From assembly GCF_900699785.1 (NCBI RefSeq), contig NZ_LR535679.1, positions 124,001-188,000 of the forward strand: a DNA stretch of 64,000 nucleotides. The letters are read 5' to 3'. Positions 45,772-55,102 of the stretch are shown here, piece after piece. The position numbers and the translations under genes were made by a program. The stretch's first letter is position 1. Every line of letters begins with the position of its first letter. This DNA is from Campylobacter showae (GTDB lineage: Bacteria; Campylobacterota; Campylobacteria; Campylobacterales; Campylobacteraceae). The notes beneath the pieces were generated by a model. That model ran no database searches. It was given only the letters and a program-made list of their open reading frames with translations, and had not been told where the DNA came from.

Positions 45772-46260
45772 ATGAAAAAAATCTACTTTATCAGGCACGC
45801 AAAAGCCGTAGAAGAGGGCGAAGGCAGCGACTTTGAGCGCGATCTAAGCGAGCGCGGCAAAAAAGACCTAGCACTGATGTGCGAACGGCTAAAAAAACAC
45901 GAGGTAAGGACGGACGCGATATTTGCCAGTCCCGCCAAACGCTGCGCCAAAACGGCTCAAAAGCTAGCCGAAGCAGTCAAATTTAAGAAGAAAATCAAAT
46001 TTAAAGACGAGCTATACGGAGCGCAGACACATGAGCTTTTGACTTTCATAAGAGAGTTTGACGACAAATTTCAAAGCGTATTTGTCATAGCCCACAACGA
46101 CGCGATAACGGAAATTTGCGAGCTTTTAAGCGATGCCGCTATAGGAAATATCCCAACCTGCGGCATCTTTTGCATCGAATTTGACGGTAGCTTTAAAGAA
46201 CTAAAAGAACACGGCGCAAAGGCTCTGTTTTTTGACTATCCTAAAAAACATAAAAAGTAG
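45772..46260 (+). CDS. sixA: SixA-type phosphohistidine phosphatase
   Basis: 162 residues of the histidine phosphatase superfamily. The catalytic RHAK motif is at residues 7-10, then FERDLSERGKKDL, and the second His in IAHNDAITEI. SixA removes phosphate from histidine in phosphotransfer proteins. The start directly abuts the previous stop. Confidence 0.88.
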   Translation: MKKIYFIRHAKAVEEGEGSDFERDLSERGKKDLALMCERLKKHEVRTDAIFASPAKRCAKTAQKLAEAVKFKKKIKFKDELYGAQTHELLTFIREFDDKFQSVFVIAHNDAITEICELLSDAAIGNIPTCGIFCIEFDGSFKELKEHGAKALFFDYPKKHKK

Positions 46261-46283
46261 GGCTAATTAAAAGCTCTATTTTA
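46258..46283 (+). terminator. Terminator after sixA
   Basis: AGGGCT / AGCTCT (one G-T pair) with a short loop, followed by ATTTTATT, overlapping the sixA stop codon. Confidence 0.55.
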
Positions 46284-46845
46284 TTCCCGCATTTTTCATC
46301 GACTTAATTACTTCAAAAAATTATCTCAAAAAACATACGATAACGAGCAAAATATTTAGCAAAATAAGCATAAAAATTATCCGTTAAATTTAGCATGAAA
46401 TTTGATGGATAAATTATTTTAATTCAAAAGGTAAAATGCTAACAAAAACCGTATTTTCGGTATTTGCTGAAGATATTGAGGCGATACAAAAGAGATATAA
46501 ATATTTATTTGAAAATTATAGTTTTCAATACAAAATGGCAAAAATAGTCTGCATTTTACTTTTTGCCTTACTTTTATAAGCATTAAAATATGTATCATAA
46601 AAATTGAGTGTTTTCTGTATATGGGATTAATTTTTTGATTTTTAAAAAACTTTAGCACTAAATGTTTTATTGCAGATTAATTGTATATTTTTTGTAGCAA
46701 AAAAATTAAATTAGAATTTTATATTCAAAGGTCTTTATGCCTAAAATGATTTATCTACAAAACCCCTAGAACAAAAAATAAAGAAAAGAAAAATAGAACA
46801 AGTATCGGAAATTTATAAAAAGAAGGGGATTAATTAAGAAATAAA
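46284..46845. other. AT-rich spacer
   Basis: About 560 bp, much lower in GC than the genes around it. Apart from the small possible gene at 46436-46579, I see no coding region, tRNA-like fold or known repeat. It may be the eroded remains of an inserted segment next to the tRNA-Arg gene, but no integrase or direct repeat was found. Confidence 0.5.
46436..46579 (+). CDS. Possible small membrane protein
   Basis: ATG with AAAAGGT five bases before it, then 47 codons: a soluble start (MLTKTVFSVFAEDIEAIQKR) and a hydrophobic end (ICILLFALLL). The layout resembles a C-terminally anchored small protein or a truncated gene. Nothing supports expression beyond the ribosome site. The longer antisense frame here looks random. 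Confidence 0.3.
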   Translation: MLTKTVFSVFAEDIEAIQKRYKYLFENYSFQYKMAKIVCILLFALLL

Positions 46846-46922
46846 TGGTGCGCTCGAAGGAATTCGAATCCCTGACCTTTTGAACCGCAATCAAATGCTC
46901 TATCCAGCTGAGCTACGAGCGC
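46846..46922 (-). tRNA. tRNA-Arg (anticodon GCG)
   Basis: 77-nt cloverleaf including an encoded CCA: acceptor GCGCTCG / CGAGCGC, D arm GCTC/GAGC, anticodon stem TTTGA/TCAAA with loop TTGCGGT giving GCG, T loop TTCGAAT. GCG reads CGC (and CGU), where most bacteria use ACG converted to ICG. Confidence 0.93.
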
Positions 46923-46940
46923 ACTTTAAAAGAAATGTGA

Positions 46941-46946
46941 AGTATA
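46941..46946 (-). promoter_or_regulatory. -10 box of tRNA-Arg
   Basis: TATACT on the minus strand, about 19 bp before the tRNA. The -35 region is weak. Confidence 0.45.
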
Positions 46947-47300
46947 GCCAAAGGTTTCTTAAATCTTTCATAAATTTTGATATATTTGTAAAAATTTCAT
47001 TTTTTACCTACCCTACTACATCAAAATTTGCCGTAAGGCCATCAAATTTCAAATTTCTGCACCAAATTTGCCATATTTAATCGTCTATAAAAAATCTTTA
47101 TGTTATCTTATGCGATAAATTTAGTTAAAAACAAGTACGCTTTATTTCAAGTAATAGCAAGCACTAAAACATAGAAATAAATTAAGGGAAAAAGCCAAAA
47201 AATTAATAGTAAAACAGCAAAGATAGTAAAAAAGCAAATTTCAAGCATCAGCAAGCAAAAAAGAGTAAAATTTGAAAAACGATAAAGAAAGGAAAGCCAA
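46947..47300. other. Spacer before pycA
   Basis: No gene seen. The left part has several AAATTTG motifs; the right 150 bp is A-rich on the plus strand and should hold the pycA promoter, which I cannot place with confidence. AAAGAAAGGAAA before the start is a good ribosome site. Confidence 0.45.
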
Positions 47301-48767
47301 GTGATACATAAAATTTTAATCGCAAACCGCGGAGAGATCGCCGTTCGCGTAATTCGTGCCTGCAAAGACCTACACATCAAAAACGTCGCCATCTACACCA
47401 AGCCCGATCAAGACTGCCTGCACGTCAAAATAGCCGACGAGGCCTACCAGATCGGCATCGATCCGATCAAGGGCTACCTAGACGCCAAGCGCATAGTCGA
47501 GGTCGCAAAAGCATGCGGCGCAGACGCGATACACCCGGGCTACGGATTTTTGAGCGAAAACTACGAATTTGCCAAAGAGGTCGAGGATGCGGGGCTGGTT
47601 TTCATCGGACCTACTGCCGACGTCATCCGAAAAATGGGCAACAAAAACATCGCCCGCTATCTGATGAATAAAAACGGCATCCCTATCGTGCCCGGCACCG
47701 AAAAGCTAAACAACGAAACGATAGAAAACATCAAACTATATGCCGAACGCATCGGCTACCCGGTCATCCTAAAAGCTAGCGGCGGCGGCGGCGGACGGGG
47801 CATCCGCGTCGTGTGGAAGGAGGAGGAGTTAGAGTCTAGCTTTGAAAGCTGCAAGCGCGAGGCTAAGGCGTTTTTTAACAACGACGAAGTTTTTATGGAA
47901 AAATACGTCGTAAATCCGCGCCATATCGAATTTCAAATTTTAGGTGACAAATACGGCAACATCATCCACCTAGCCGAACGCGACTGCTCGATCCAGCGCC
48001 GCCACCAAAAGATCCTCGAGATAGCACCCAGCCCCACTATGAGCGAAAGCCTGCGAAAAAGCATGGGCGTGACCGCAGTCGCAGCGGCAAAGGCCGTAAA
48101 CTACACCAACGCCGGCACGATCGAGTTTTTGCTCGATGATTACAACAACTTTTATTTTATGGAGATGAACACCCGTATCCAGGTCGAGCACGGCGTGACC
48201 GAGGAGATCACGGGCGTGGATCTCATCGTGCGCCAGATCCGCATCGCTGCCGGCGAGATCCTAGACATGGAGCAAAGCGACGTCATCACGCAGGGTTTTG
48301 CGATCGAGGCGCGTATCACCGCCGAGGACGCATGGCAAAATTTTATCCCAAGCCCCGGCGAGATCAGCGGTTACTACCCTGCTCTAGGCCCTTCCGTTCG
48401 CGTGGATAGCCATCTATATAAAGACTATCAGATACCGCCGTTTTACGATAGCTTGCTAGCTAAGCTCATCGTACGTGCGCCTAGCTACGATCTAGCCGTA
48501 AATAAACTAAAACGCGCGCTGGATGAGTTTACGATCGAGGGCAGCGTCAAAACCACGATCCCGTTTTTGCTCAGCATCAGCAAGGAGCGCGACTTTAGGC
48601 GAGGATTTTTCGATACGTCCTACGTCGAAAACAAGATGCCTACCCTGCTAGAAAAGATGAAAACCAAAGACAACGAGGACAACGAAGAGGTGATCGCCGC
48701 CATCGCCGCCGCGATACAAAGAGTAAAAGACGCTAGGAAATTTAAAGAGGAGCACGCGGATGAATGA
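47301..48767 (+). CDS. pycA: Pyruvate carboxylase subunit A (biotin carboxylase type)
   Basis: 488 residues. Biotin carboxylase fold: KILIANRGEIAVRVIRAC at the start, HPGYGFLSEN, the glycine-rich ATP loop KASGGGGGRGIRVV, FYFMEMNTRIQVEHGVTEE, and an extended tail past 450. AccC of fatty-acid synthesis is very similar. The call PycA rests on the longer C-terminus and on the neighbours, which match Cj1037c-Cj1034c. It carboxylates the biotin of PycB to make oxaloacetate. The final codons overlap the next gene by 8 nt. Confidence 0.87.
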   Translation: MIHKILIANRGEIAVRVIRACKDLHIKNVAIYTKPDQDCLHVKIADEAYQIGIDPIKGYLDAKRIVEVAKACGADAIHPGYGFLSENYEFAKEVEDAGLVFIGPTADVIRKMGNKNIARYLMNKNGIPIVPGTEKLNNETIENIKLYAERIGYPVILKASGGGGGRGIRVVWKEEELESSFESCKREAKAFFNNDEVFMEKYVVNPRHIEFQILGDKYGNIIHLAERDCSIQRRHQKILEIAPSPTMSESLRKSMGVTAVAAAKAVNYTNAGTIEFLLDDYNNFYFMEMNTRIQVEHGVTEEITGVDLIVRQIRIAAGEILDMEQSDVITQGFAIEARITAEDAWQNFIPSPGEISGYYPALGPSVRVDSHLYKDYQIPPFYDSLLAKLIVRAPSYDLAVNKLKRALDEFTIEGSVKTTIPFLLSISKERDFRRGFFDTSYVENKMPTLLEKMKTKDNEDNEEVIAAIAAAIQRVKDARKFKEEHADE

Positions 48768-48981
48768 TTTTTTCGATAGCTTAAAGGATATAAAAAAAGA
48801 GCTACAAAAGGAGCAAAATGCAAATTTGAGCTCAAATTCAGCTGCCAAAAATGCCACGAAACAAAATTTAAAACCTGAGCCAAAAACCTTCAGCAAAGAA
48901 GAAGCCATCGCGCACAAAGAGCAAAATTTACGCGATGAGTTTCTAGCCTACGTCAAGGACGCGGATATCAAAAAGTGCTAG
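48760..48981 (+). CDS. Small charged protein (Cj1036-type)
   Basis: 73 residues, mostly Lys, Glu, Asn and Gln, with no recognised domain: MNDFFDSLKDIKKEL at the start and a helical, hydrophilic rest. It overlaps pycA by 8 nt and bpt by 7 nt, so it is clearly translated in the operon. C. jejuni has a short hypothetical gene at the same spot. Function unknown. Confidence 0.7.
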   Translation: MNDFFDSLKDIKKELQKEQNANLSSNSAAKNATKQNLKPEPKTFSKEEAIAHKEQNLRDEFLAYVKDADIKKC

Positions 48982-49697
48982 TCGTGCCATTTTCCACCCT
49001 GCCTAGCCCCTGCCCCTACCTCAAGGACAGGGACTCGCGCATGGAGTATCGCTACATAGACGGCTGCGACTTTGCCGTAAACGACGCTCTAGCTAGGCGC
49101 GGCTTTAGGCGCTTTGGCAAATATTTCTCCAAGCCAAACTGCGTGAGTTGCCGCGAGTGCGTAAATATCAGGGTCGATGCGCTAAATTTTAAATTTAGCA
49201 AATCCGCCCGCCGCACTATACGCAAAAACGAAAACACCAAAATCATCCTCACAAAGCCGCTCATAGACGACGCGCACGTAGCGCTATACAAAAAATACCA
49301 TAAATTTATGCAGCAAAAGCGCGAGTGGAAGTACTACGAGCTGGACTTTCGCCGCTACTACGAGCTCTACGTCGCCGGGCACGCGGAGTTTGGCAAGGAG
49401 ATTGCATATTTTGCGGACGGCAGGCTCATCGGCGTCGATCTCGTGGACATCCTTAGCGACGGCATCTCGGCGGTTTATTGCTATTACGATCCTGATTTTG
49501 CGGACCTTAGCATCGGCAGATACTCGCTCTATCAGCAAATTTTACTGGCTAGGCAGCTAAATTTACGCTGGATATACCTAGGCTACTACGTCAAAGACTG
49601 TCCTAGCCTAGCTTATAAAGCCGGCTACAAACCCTACGAGCGCCTGCGCGAATACGTCCCGCTAGATGAAACGCCCGTATGGGAAAAAGCGGAATAA
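48975..49697 (+). CDS. bpt: Bpt, aspartate/glutamate leucyltransferase
   Basis: 240 residues of the arginyl/leucyl-tRNA-protein transferase family. The N-terminal domain has CPYL and CVSCREC Cys pairs; the C-terminal GNAT part has FADGRLIGVDLVDIL, SAVYCYYDPDF, GRYSLYQQILLAR and YLGYYVKDCPSLAYKAGYKP. Bacterial Bpt adds Leu to N-terminal Asp or Glu, marking proteins for ClpS/ClpAP. GTG start inside the previous gene. Confidence 0.92.
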   Translation: MLVVPFSTLPSPCPYLKDRDSRMEYRYIDGCDFAVNDALARRGFRRFGKYFSKPNCVSCRECVNIRVDALNFKFSKSARRTIRKNENTKIILTKPLIDDAHVALYKKYHKFMQQKREWKYYELDFRRYYELYVAGHAEFGKEIAYFADGRLIGVDLVDILSDGISAVYCYYDPDFADLSIGRYSLYQQILLARQLNLRWIYLGYYVKDCPSLAYKAGYKPYERLREYVPLDETPVWEKAE

Positions 49698-49732
49698 AAA
49701 ATGCTTTCAAATGCGTTTTATAAAGGCAAAAT

Positions 49733-50551
49733 TTGATAAAAGTAAGTCAAAATCTAGAATCTCTAAGCATAGAAACATCAGACGCGGATCTGTTTTTCGA
49801 GCTGCAAGCACTCATAAAGCGAAACTTCGCCAAGACGCTGGGGCAAAAAGGCAAAGTGATGTCGTTTTACGACGAAAACGAGAAGGTTCAGCGCAAATAT
49901 TTCGTCAAATTTCTAAAAAAACTCTGCCAAAGATACGAGCTAAAAAACGTAAATTTAAACTTCGCCGAGTATAAAACCATCAAACTCCACTACATCCAAC
50001 CATACTCGCTCAAAGCCATGGTTTTCGTCGACGTCGCCTTCGTGCGCGGCGGCGCGATATTTAGCTTCGATCGCTCAAACGAATCTTTTATCTCGCACAT
50101 CATCAGGGGCTTTGAGTCAAAGCAAATTTTATCCGCCGAGGGTCAAATCGCCCTAAATATCGCAAATTTGGGCGAATGCGCACGCCTAGAGGAGCTGTTT
50201 AACAAAAGCGAATATATGAAATTTTCGATCATCTTTAACTATAACGAAGAGGAATTTGAAAAATTTAAAAAACGCATCAAAATCTGCGCCAAGAAAAACG
50301 AAGCCAAATTTGCCGCGCTGGCTAGCCTTTTCGAGGATCATTTTACAGTGCTTGGATGCGATAAAAACGATAGCTTCAAGGATGTGCGAAACCGCTATCT
50401 GGAGCTTGTTAAAGCCTATCACCCCGACTTTCACGCCGCGCTTAGCCCCGAGCTTTTGGACGAATACAAAACGCAGTTTCAGCGTATCCAAAACGCTTAC
50501 GAGAGCTTGAAGCCGTATTTTAAAGAGCTTGAAGCGGGAGCGGCGGAATAA
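49733..50551 (+). CDS. Protein with a C-terminal J domain
   Basis: 272 residues. The last 65 form a J domain (FTVLGCDKNDSFKDVRNRYLELVKAYHPDFHA) with the key HPD as YHPD, so it should stimulate a DnaK-type Hsp70. The first 200 residues are specific to epsilonproteobacteria and not recognised. Start TTG at 49733 with AAAGG before it. It sits at the end of the pycA operon as Cj1034c does in C. jejuni. Confidence 0.85.
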   Translation: MIKVSQNLESLSIETSDADLFFELQALIKRNFAKTLGQKGKVMSFYDENEKVQRKYFVKFLKKLCQRYELKNVNLNFAEYKTIKLHYIQPYSLKAMVFVDVAFVRGGAIFSFDRSNESFISHIIRGFESKQILSAEGQIALNIANLGECARLEELFNKSEYMKFSIIFNYNEEEFEKFKKRIKICAKKNEAKFAALASLFEDHFTVLGCDKNDSFKDVRNRYLELVKAYHPDFHAALSPELLDEYKTQFQRIQNAYESLKPYFKELEAGAAE

Positions 50552-50561
50552 GATTTAAATT

Positions 50562-50936
50562 TTAGACTTTAGCATAAAAAATATAATTTAATAACCGTTT
50601 AATTGTACCCTGAAAAATCACGCAAACTATAGCCATAATTAACGCGTAAGGGCCCATAAACAACATCAAAATCAAAGAAATAGTAAGATTAAAAACGTAA
50701 AAGTAACTATCGCCGTTGCTATCGTCGAAAAATATATCTATAGGCGTTATTTTAATATTTTGATCGCAAGGAATAAGCCCTAAACAGCGAAATAACCAAA
50801 AAATCGGTATAGCCAAAATCAAACCGAAAAATAAACCGCCCATGATGTTGTCCATGCCGGGAGCGATGCCCTCAATCAAATAAGTACTCGCAATGCCTAA
50901 AAATAGGACAAAAAGAATAAAAAATATGCGCTTCAT
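50562..50936 (-). CDS. Small membrane protein of unknown function
   Basis: 124 residues with three or four hydrophobic helices: one at the start (IFFILFVLFLGIAS), one around 33-52 (GLFFGLILAIPIFWLF) and one or two after 85 (LILMLFMGPYALIMAIVCVI). A short hydrophilic loop (IFFDDSNGDS) lies between. No family recognised. It is convergent with the J-domain gene. Confidence 0.65.
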   Translation of the reverse strand: MKRIFFILFVLFLGIASTYLIEGIAPGMDNIMGGLFFGLILAIPIFWLFRCLGLIPCDQNIKITPIDIFFDDSNGDSYFYVFNLTISLILMLFMGPYALIMAIVCVIFQGTIKRLLNYIFYAKV

Positions 50937-51072
50937 ATGGATATTTTAAATTTTCGAGACTTAAAAATCAAGAGAAATACGATGCGAGCCTCACCAAAAC
51001 TCCGCTTAAATTTAAAATTTACGCTCAAATTTACGGCGCTGGGCAAATTTGCCTCGCTCCAAACGTCAAATT

Positions 51073-52335
51073 TTACTTACCGGATTGCAGCAGATAGGTC
51101 TTTTTGCGTTCGCTAGAGCTGCCGATATTTAGCGCGAGGCGGTATTTGGTTATCGTGCGGCGGACGACCTCGACGTTAAATTCCTTCTTTATAAACTCCA
51201 AAATTTTTAGATCGCTAAGCGGCTTGGCGGGATTTTCGTTTCGGACGAGATTTGCTACGAAGTCCTTTATGGCCTTGTTTGAGACGTCCTCATCGATCGC
51301 GGCGGAGAAAAAGCTCTTTATAGGCACGAGCCCGCGTGAGCACTCTAGGTATTTGTTTGAGATGCCGCGCGAGATGGTTGAGGGGTTTCGCCCCAGATCC
51401 TCGGCGATATCTTTTAGGCGCATAGGCTTGATGTCGCCGCCAAAAAAGTAATCATACTGATACTCCACTAGCATGAGGGCGATCTTTCTAAGCGTGGCTT
51501 TTCGCATATCAAGCGCGTCTATGAGGTCTTTTGCCTCTTTTACGCGCGAGGCGACGAAGCTCTCTTTTTCGTCCAGCCCTTCGACGTCTATGACGATCTC
51601 AGGATAAAAGTCGTCATTGATGCGCACCTCGATACCGCCCGAGCTCGTGTCTATGACGATGTCGGGGATGATCGCCGCAGCCTCGCTCATATACTCGATC
51701 GCGGGCGGATTTTTTAGCCTCTTGATGACGGCGAGAGCTTCGTTATAGAGCGGAATTTTGCGCATTTGGGAGAGGTTTTCGAAATTTAACGCAAGCTTTT
51801 TAGCGCTTTCAAAGAGCTTCTCGTCCAAATTTAGCTCCTCAAGCTGAAACAAAAAGCTCTCTTTGTAGTCCTTTGCGCCGATGCCGGCGGGCTCGAGGTA
51901 GGCAAACCGCTTTCGCACCGACTCGATCTCCGCCTCGCTAAATTCGTCAAACGTTTCAGGCTCGTAGTAGCCCTCCTCGTTTATGCACTCGATGATTTTC
52001 ATCGCGATTTTTTGGGATTTTTCGGTCGGAAAAAGGGGCTTATCTATCTGCTCGATTAGCTTGTCGTAAAGCCCCGTTTTAGCCACGCTAAAGCTTTCGA
52101 TACTATCAGTTACGCTGTTTTTTGATATTTCTTTGAAGAAATTTTTATCTTTTTTAGACGGCGCGGCGCTCGGTAGCTCGCTTAAATTTCGTTGCTGCAC
52201 GCTTGCAAACGGATTATCCGCTAAAAACGGCTCAAGAGTCTCCTTTAGCTCCTCGACGCTGCTGCTTAGTATCGGCAGCCACGAGCGCAACGTGTGCGAG
52301 AGCTTATTTTTGGGAGCTTGAGTTTGCTTTAGCAT
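51073..52335 (-). CDS. rpoN: RpoN, sigma-54 factor
   Basis: 420 residues. A Gln/Leu-type activator-binding region I is at the start, a core-binding domain in the middle, a DNA-binding helix-turn-helix (MRLKDIAEDLGRNPSTISRGISNKYLECSRG), and the RpoN box near the C-terminus as VRRTITKYRLALNI, which reads -24. It directs middle flagellar genes in Campylobacter, with FlgR as activator. The start shares one base with the lptB stop (TAATG). Confidence 0.96.
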   Translation of the reverse strand: MLKQTQAPKNKLSHTLRSWLPILSSSVEELKETLEPFLADNPFASVQQRNLSELPSAAPSKKDKNFFKEISKNSVTDSIESFSVAKTGLYDKLIEQIDKPLFPTEKSQKIAMKIIECINEEGYYEPETFDEFSEAEIESVRKRFAYLEPAGIGAKDYKESFLFQLEELNLDEKLFESAKKLALNFENLSQMRKIPLYNEALAVIKRLKNPPAIEYMSEAAAIIPDIVIDTSSGGIEVRINDDFYPEIVIDVEGLDEKESFVASRVKEAKDLIDALDMRKATLRKIALMLVEYQYDYFFGGDIKPMRLKDIAEDLGRNPSTISRGISNKYLECSRGLVPIKSFFSAAIDEDVSNKAIKDFVANLVRNENPAKPLSDLKILEFIKKEFNVEVVRRTITKYRLALNIGSSSERKKTYLLQSGK

Positions 52336-53063
52336 TATTCTACGAATTTAAACTCTTCACCCAGATAGTGGGTGCGCACGAGTTTGTTATTCGCGACTTC
52401 GTTCGCACTGCCGCTAGCTAGCAGGCTACCGTCTTTGATCACGTAGGCGCGGTCGCAGATAGCTAGCGTCTCGCGGACGTTGTGGTCGGTGATGAGCACG
52501 CCGATGCCAAGCTTTTTTAGATCGCGAACGATGCTTTGTATATCGCTAACGGCGATCGGATCGACGCCGGCAAAGGGCTCATCCAGTAGCAAAAATTTAG
52601 GCGTGATAATGAGGCTTCTAGCGATCTCGCAGCGTCTGCGCTCGCCGCCGCTTAGGCTCACGCCCTTTCGCAGGCGTATCGGCTCGATATTTAGCAAATT
52701 TAGCATCTCGTTTACTTTTTTCTCGCGGACGGCTTCGTCTTTATATAAGATCTCGGCGCCGAGCAGTAAATTTTCCTCGACGGAGAGATCTTTAAATATA
52801 CTTGATTCTTGCGGCAGATAGCCGATACCCATATGCGCACGCTTGTGTAGCGGCACCTTCGTCACGTCCGCACCGTCTAAAAATACGCTGCCGCTAGAGG
52901 GCGAGATGAGCCCGCAGATCATATAAAACGTCGTCGTTTTACCCGCGCCGTTTGGACCCAGCAGCCCTACTACCTCGCCGCTTTTGACCTCTAGCGAGAT
53001 ACCTTTTATGATGTTTGTTTTTTTGATTGTTTTTTGTAAATCTTTAACTTCTAATTTATGCAC
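52335..53063 (-). CDS. lptB: LptB, ATPase of the lipopolysaccharide exporter
   Basis: 242 residues. ABC ATPase with Walker A GPNGAGKTT, Q-loop LPQESSIFKDLSVEENLL, signature LSGGERRRCEIARSL, Walker B FLLLDEPFAGVDP and H-loop LITDHNVRE. The sequence is the LptB type, powering LptFG extraction of lipooligosaccharide. Overlaps tsaE by 8 nt and rpoN by one. Confidence 0.95.
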   Translation of the reverse strand: MHKLEVKDLQKTIKKTNIIKGISLEVKSGEVVGLLGPNGAGKTTTFYMICGLISPSSGSVFLDGADVTKVPLHKRAHMGIGYLPQESSIFKDLSVEENLLLGAEILYKDEAVREKKVNEMLNLLNIEPIRLRKGVSLSGGERRRCEIARSLIITPKFLLLDEPFAGVDPIAVSDIQSIVRDLKKLGIGVLITDHNVRETLAICDRAYVIKDGSLLASGSANEVANNKLVRTHYLGEEFKFVE

Positions 53064-53457
53064 CGTAAACCTCGTATTTTCGCCCTTTTTGGCTAGGCGA
53101 GATGACTACCTTGACGCATTTTTCGCCTAAATTTTCTAGCGCCTTTTCCAGTCGCTCGTCGCCCCACTCTACTAGATGAAGCCCCTCTTCTAGCAAATTT
53201 TCAAAAAGCCCGTTTTGCAAAATCGCGTCAAGTCCGTTTTGATAGATATCGTAGTGATAAATTTTATCTCCGTAGCTTTGCATGACCGAAAACGTCGGCG
53301 AAGTAACCTCTGCATCGATGCCGCGAGCCTTTACGATAGCTTTAACTAGCGTCGTTTTGCCGCTGGCTAAATTTCCCTGCAAGATAACGACGCCTCTTTG
53401 GGGTAAAATTTTTACCACTTCATCAAGCTCGCCTAGTCCTAAATTTAGCTCTATCAT
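53056..53457 (-). CDS. tsaE: TsaE, tRNA t6A synthesis ATPase
   Basis: 133 residues with a P-loop GNLASGKTTLVKAIV, switch-like SPTFSVMQSYGDKIYHYDIY and LVEWGDERLE, the TsaE pattern. It works with TsaB, TsaC and TsaD to make t6A at position 37 of ANN-reading tRNAs. It overlaps the S4 gene by 4 nt and lptB by 8. Confidence 0.92.
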   Translation of the reverse strand: MIELNLGLGELDEVVKILPQRGVVILQGNLASGKTTLVKAIVKARGIDAEVTSPTFSVMQSYGDKIYHYDIYQNGLDAILQNGLFENLLEEGLHLVEWGDERLEKALENLGEKCVKVVISPSQKGRKYEVYGA

Positions 53458-53717
53458 AGCTCTTTTACGTATAGCACTTGGGCTGATTTTGGGATACTTT
53501 TGGTCTCCGGGATCGCTAGCACCTCGTAGCGCGCCTCTCTCGTTAAAAATTTAATCGTTATTACGTCGCCGATCTTAACCTCTTTGGCCGGTTTGGCGAC
53601 GACGCCGTTTACGCTCACGACGCCGCTTTTGCACATGTCTTCGCTGACCGCGCGCCTTTTTGTGATATTTACGGTATTTAAAAACTTATCTACTCTCATG
53701 GCGGCGATTTTAGCCAA
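53454..53717 (-). CDS. S4-domain RNA-binding protein
   Basis: 87 residues, almost only an S4 domain: RVDKFLNTVNITKRRAVSEDMCKSGVVSVNG followed by KPAKEVKIGDVITIKF. It is related to the Hsp15/YlmH/RqcP group that binds rRNA or stalled ribosomes. Which one cannot be decided. It leads the tsaE-lptB-rpoN operon. Confidence 0.88.
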   Translation of the reverse strand: MAKIAAMRVDKFLNTVNITKRRAVSEDMCKSGVVSVNGVVAKPAKEVKIGDVITIKFLTREARYEVLAIPETKSIPKSAQVLYVKEL

Positions 53718-53865
53718 ATTTGGCTTAAATTTTTAATTCCTAGCCGCTACATATTAAATTTAATGTAAATTTGATGTTTGGCGTACGCGATTTTAGCGGA
53801 AATATTTATTCCAAATTAATCAAATTTGGCTAAAATACGCGTCATCTCAATATAAAGGATAGAGA

Positions 53866-55089
53866 ATGAAAAAAGATGTGAAAAAAGTCGTTCTCGCCTA
53901 TTCGGGCGGACTTGATACGAGCATTATTTTAAAATGGTTGCAAGACGAGTATAAATGCGAAGTGGTGACCTTTACCGCCGATATCGGTCAGGGTGAGGAG
54001 CTGGAGCCTGCACGGCAAAAAGCGCTGGAGCTCGGTATAAAACCCGAAAATATATTTATAGAGGATTTAAAAGAGGAATTTGCACGAGATTTCGTATTTC
54101 CGATGTTTAGAGCAAACGCCGTTTACGAGGGCGAGTATTTGCTAGGCACCTCGATAGCTCGACCGCTGATAGCCAAACGTCAAGCCGAAATCGCCGCCAA
54201 AGTAGGCGCCGACGGCGTGAGCCACGGAGCGACCGGCAAAGGCAACGACCAAGTGCGCTTTGAGCTAGGCTACTACGCGCTGGGAGACAATCTAGCCATC
54301 ATCGCTCCTTGGCGCGAGTGGGATCTAAATAGCCGCGAAAAGCTACTAAAATACGCCGAAAAAAACGGTATCAAAATAGAAAAAAAACCAGGCAAAAGCC
54401 CCTACTCTATGGACGCAAATTTACTCCATATCAGCTACGAGGGCTTAGTGCTTGAAAACCCCGCTCACGCGCCGGAAGCCGATATGTGGCGCTGGACGGT
54501 AAGCCCAAAAGACGCTCCGAACGAAAGCGAAACAATAGAAATCGGCTATGAAAAAGGCGACCCGGTTAGCATAAACGGTAAAAAAATGAGCCCTGCGGCG
54601 CTGCTAGCCGAGCTAAACCGCCTAGGCGCAAAACACGGTATCGGCAGACTCGACCTCGTAGAAAACCGCTCGGTCGGTATGAAAAGCCGCGGCTGCTACG
54701 AAACTCCTGGTGGCACAATAATGCTAAAAGCTCACCGCGCGATCGAGAGTATCACGCTAGACCGCGGCGCGGCACACCTAAAAGACGAACTAATGCCTCG
54801 CTACGCAGAGCTCATCTATAACGGCTACTGGTGGTCGCCTGAGCGTATCATGCTGCAAGCGCTCATCGACAAGAGCCAAGAAAACGTAAACGGCACGGTC
54901 AAAGTCGAGCTCTACAAAGGTAACGTCATCGTGCTAGGACGCGATAGCAAGACGGACAATCTCTTTAGCGAGGCGTTTTGTACGTTTGAAGAAGACAGCG
55001 TGTTTGATCAAAAAGACGCGAACGGATTTATCAAGCTAAACGCGCTAAGATTTATCATCGGACGCAAAAACGGGCGCAAATTTAACTAA
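53866..55089 (+). CDS. argG: ArgG, argininosuccinate synthase
   Basis: 407 residues. N-terminal PP-loop [18 protein letters not shown], then [34 protein letters not shown] and the C-terminal tetramer arm. It joins citrulline and aspartate in arginine synthesis. A possible -10 (TAAAAT, 53831-53836) lies upstream, and AAAGGA precedes the ATG. Confidence 0.97.
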   Translation: MKKDVKKVVLAYSGGLDTSIILKWLQDEYKCEVVTFTADIGQGEELEPARQKALELGIKPENIFIEDLKEEFARDFVFPMFRANAVYEGEYLLGTSIARPLIAKRQAEIAAKVGADGVSHGATGKGNDQVRFELGYYALGDNLAIIAPWREWDLNSREKLLKYAEKNGIKIEKKPGKSPYSMDANLLHISYEGLVLENPAHAPEADMWRWTVSPKDAPNESETIEIGYEKGDPVSINGKKMSPAALLAELNRLGAKHGIGRLDLVENRSVGMKSRGCYETPGGTIMLKAHRAIESITLDRGAAHLKDELMPRYAELIYNGYWWSPERIMLQALIDKSQENVNGTVKVELYKGNVIVLGRDSKTDNLFSEAFCTFEEDSVFDQKDANGFIKLNALRFIIGRKNGRKFN

Positions 55090-55102
55090 ATAAAGGACAA
55101 AA

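Noticed and set aside
46419..46658. 79-codon minus-strand frame in the AT-rich spacer
   Set aside because: No ribosome site or recognisable pattern; composition fits chance in AT-rich DNA.
47301..48767. AccC of acetyl-CoA carboxylase
   Set aside because: Not excluded, but the longer C-terminus and the neighbours (Cj1036-like, bpt, DnaJ-like) fit PycA better.
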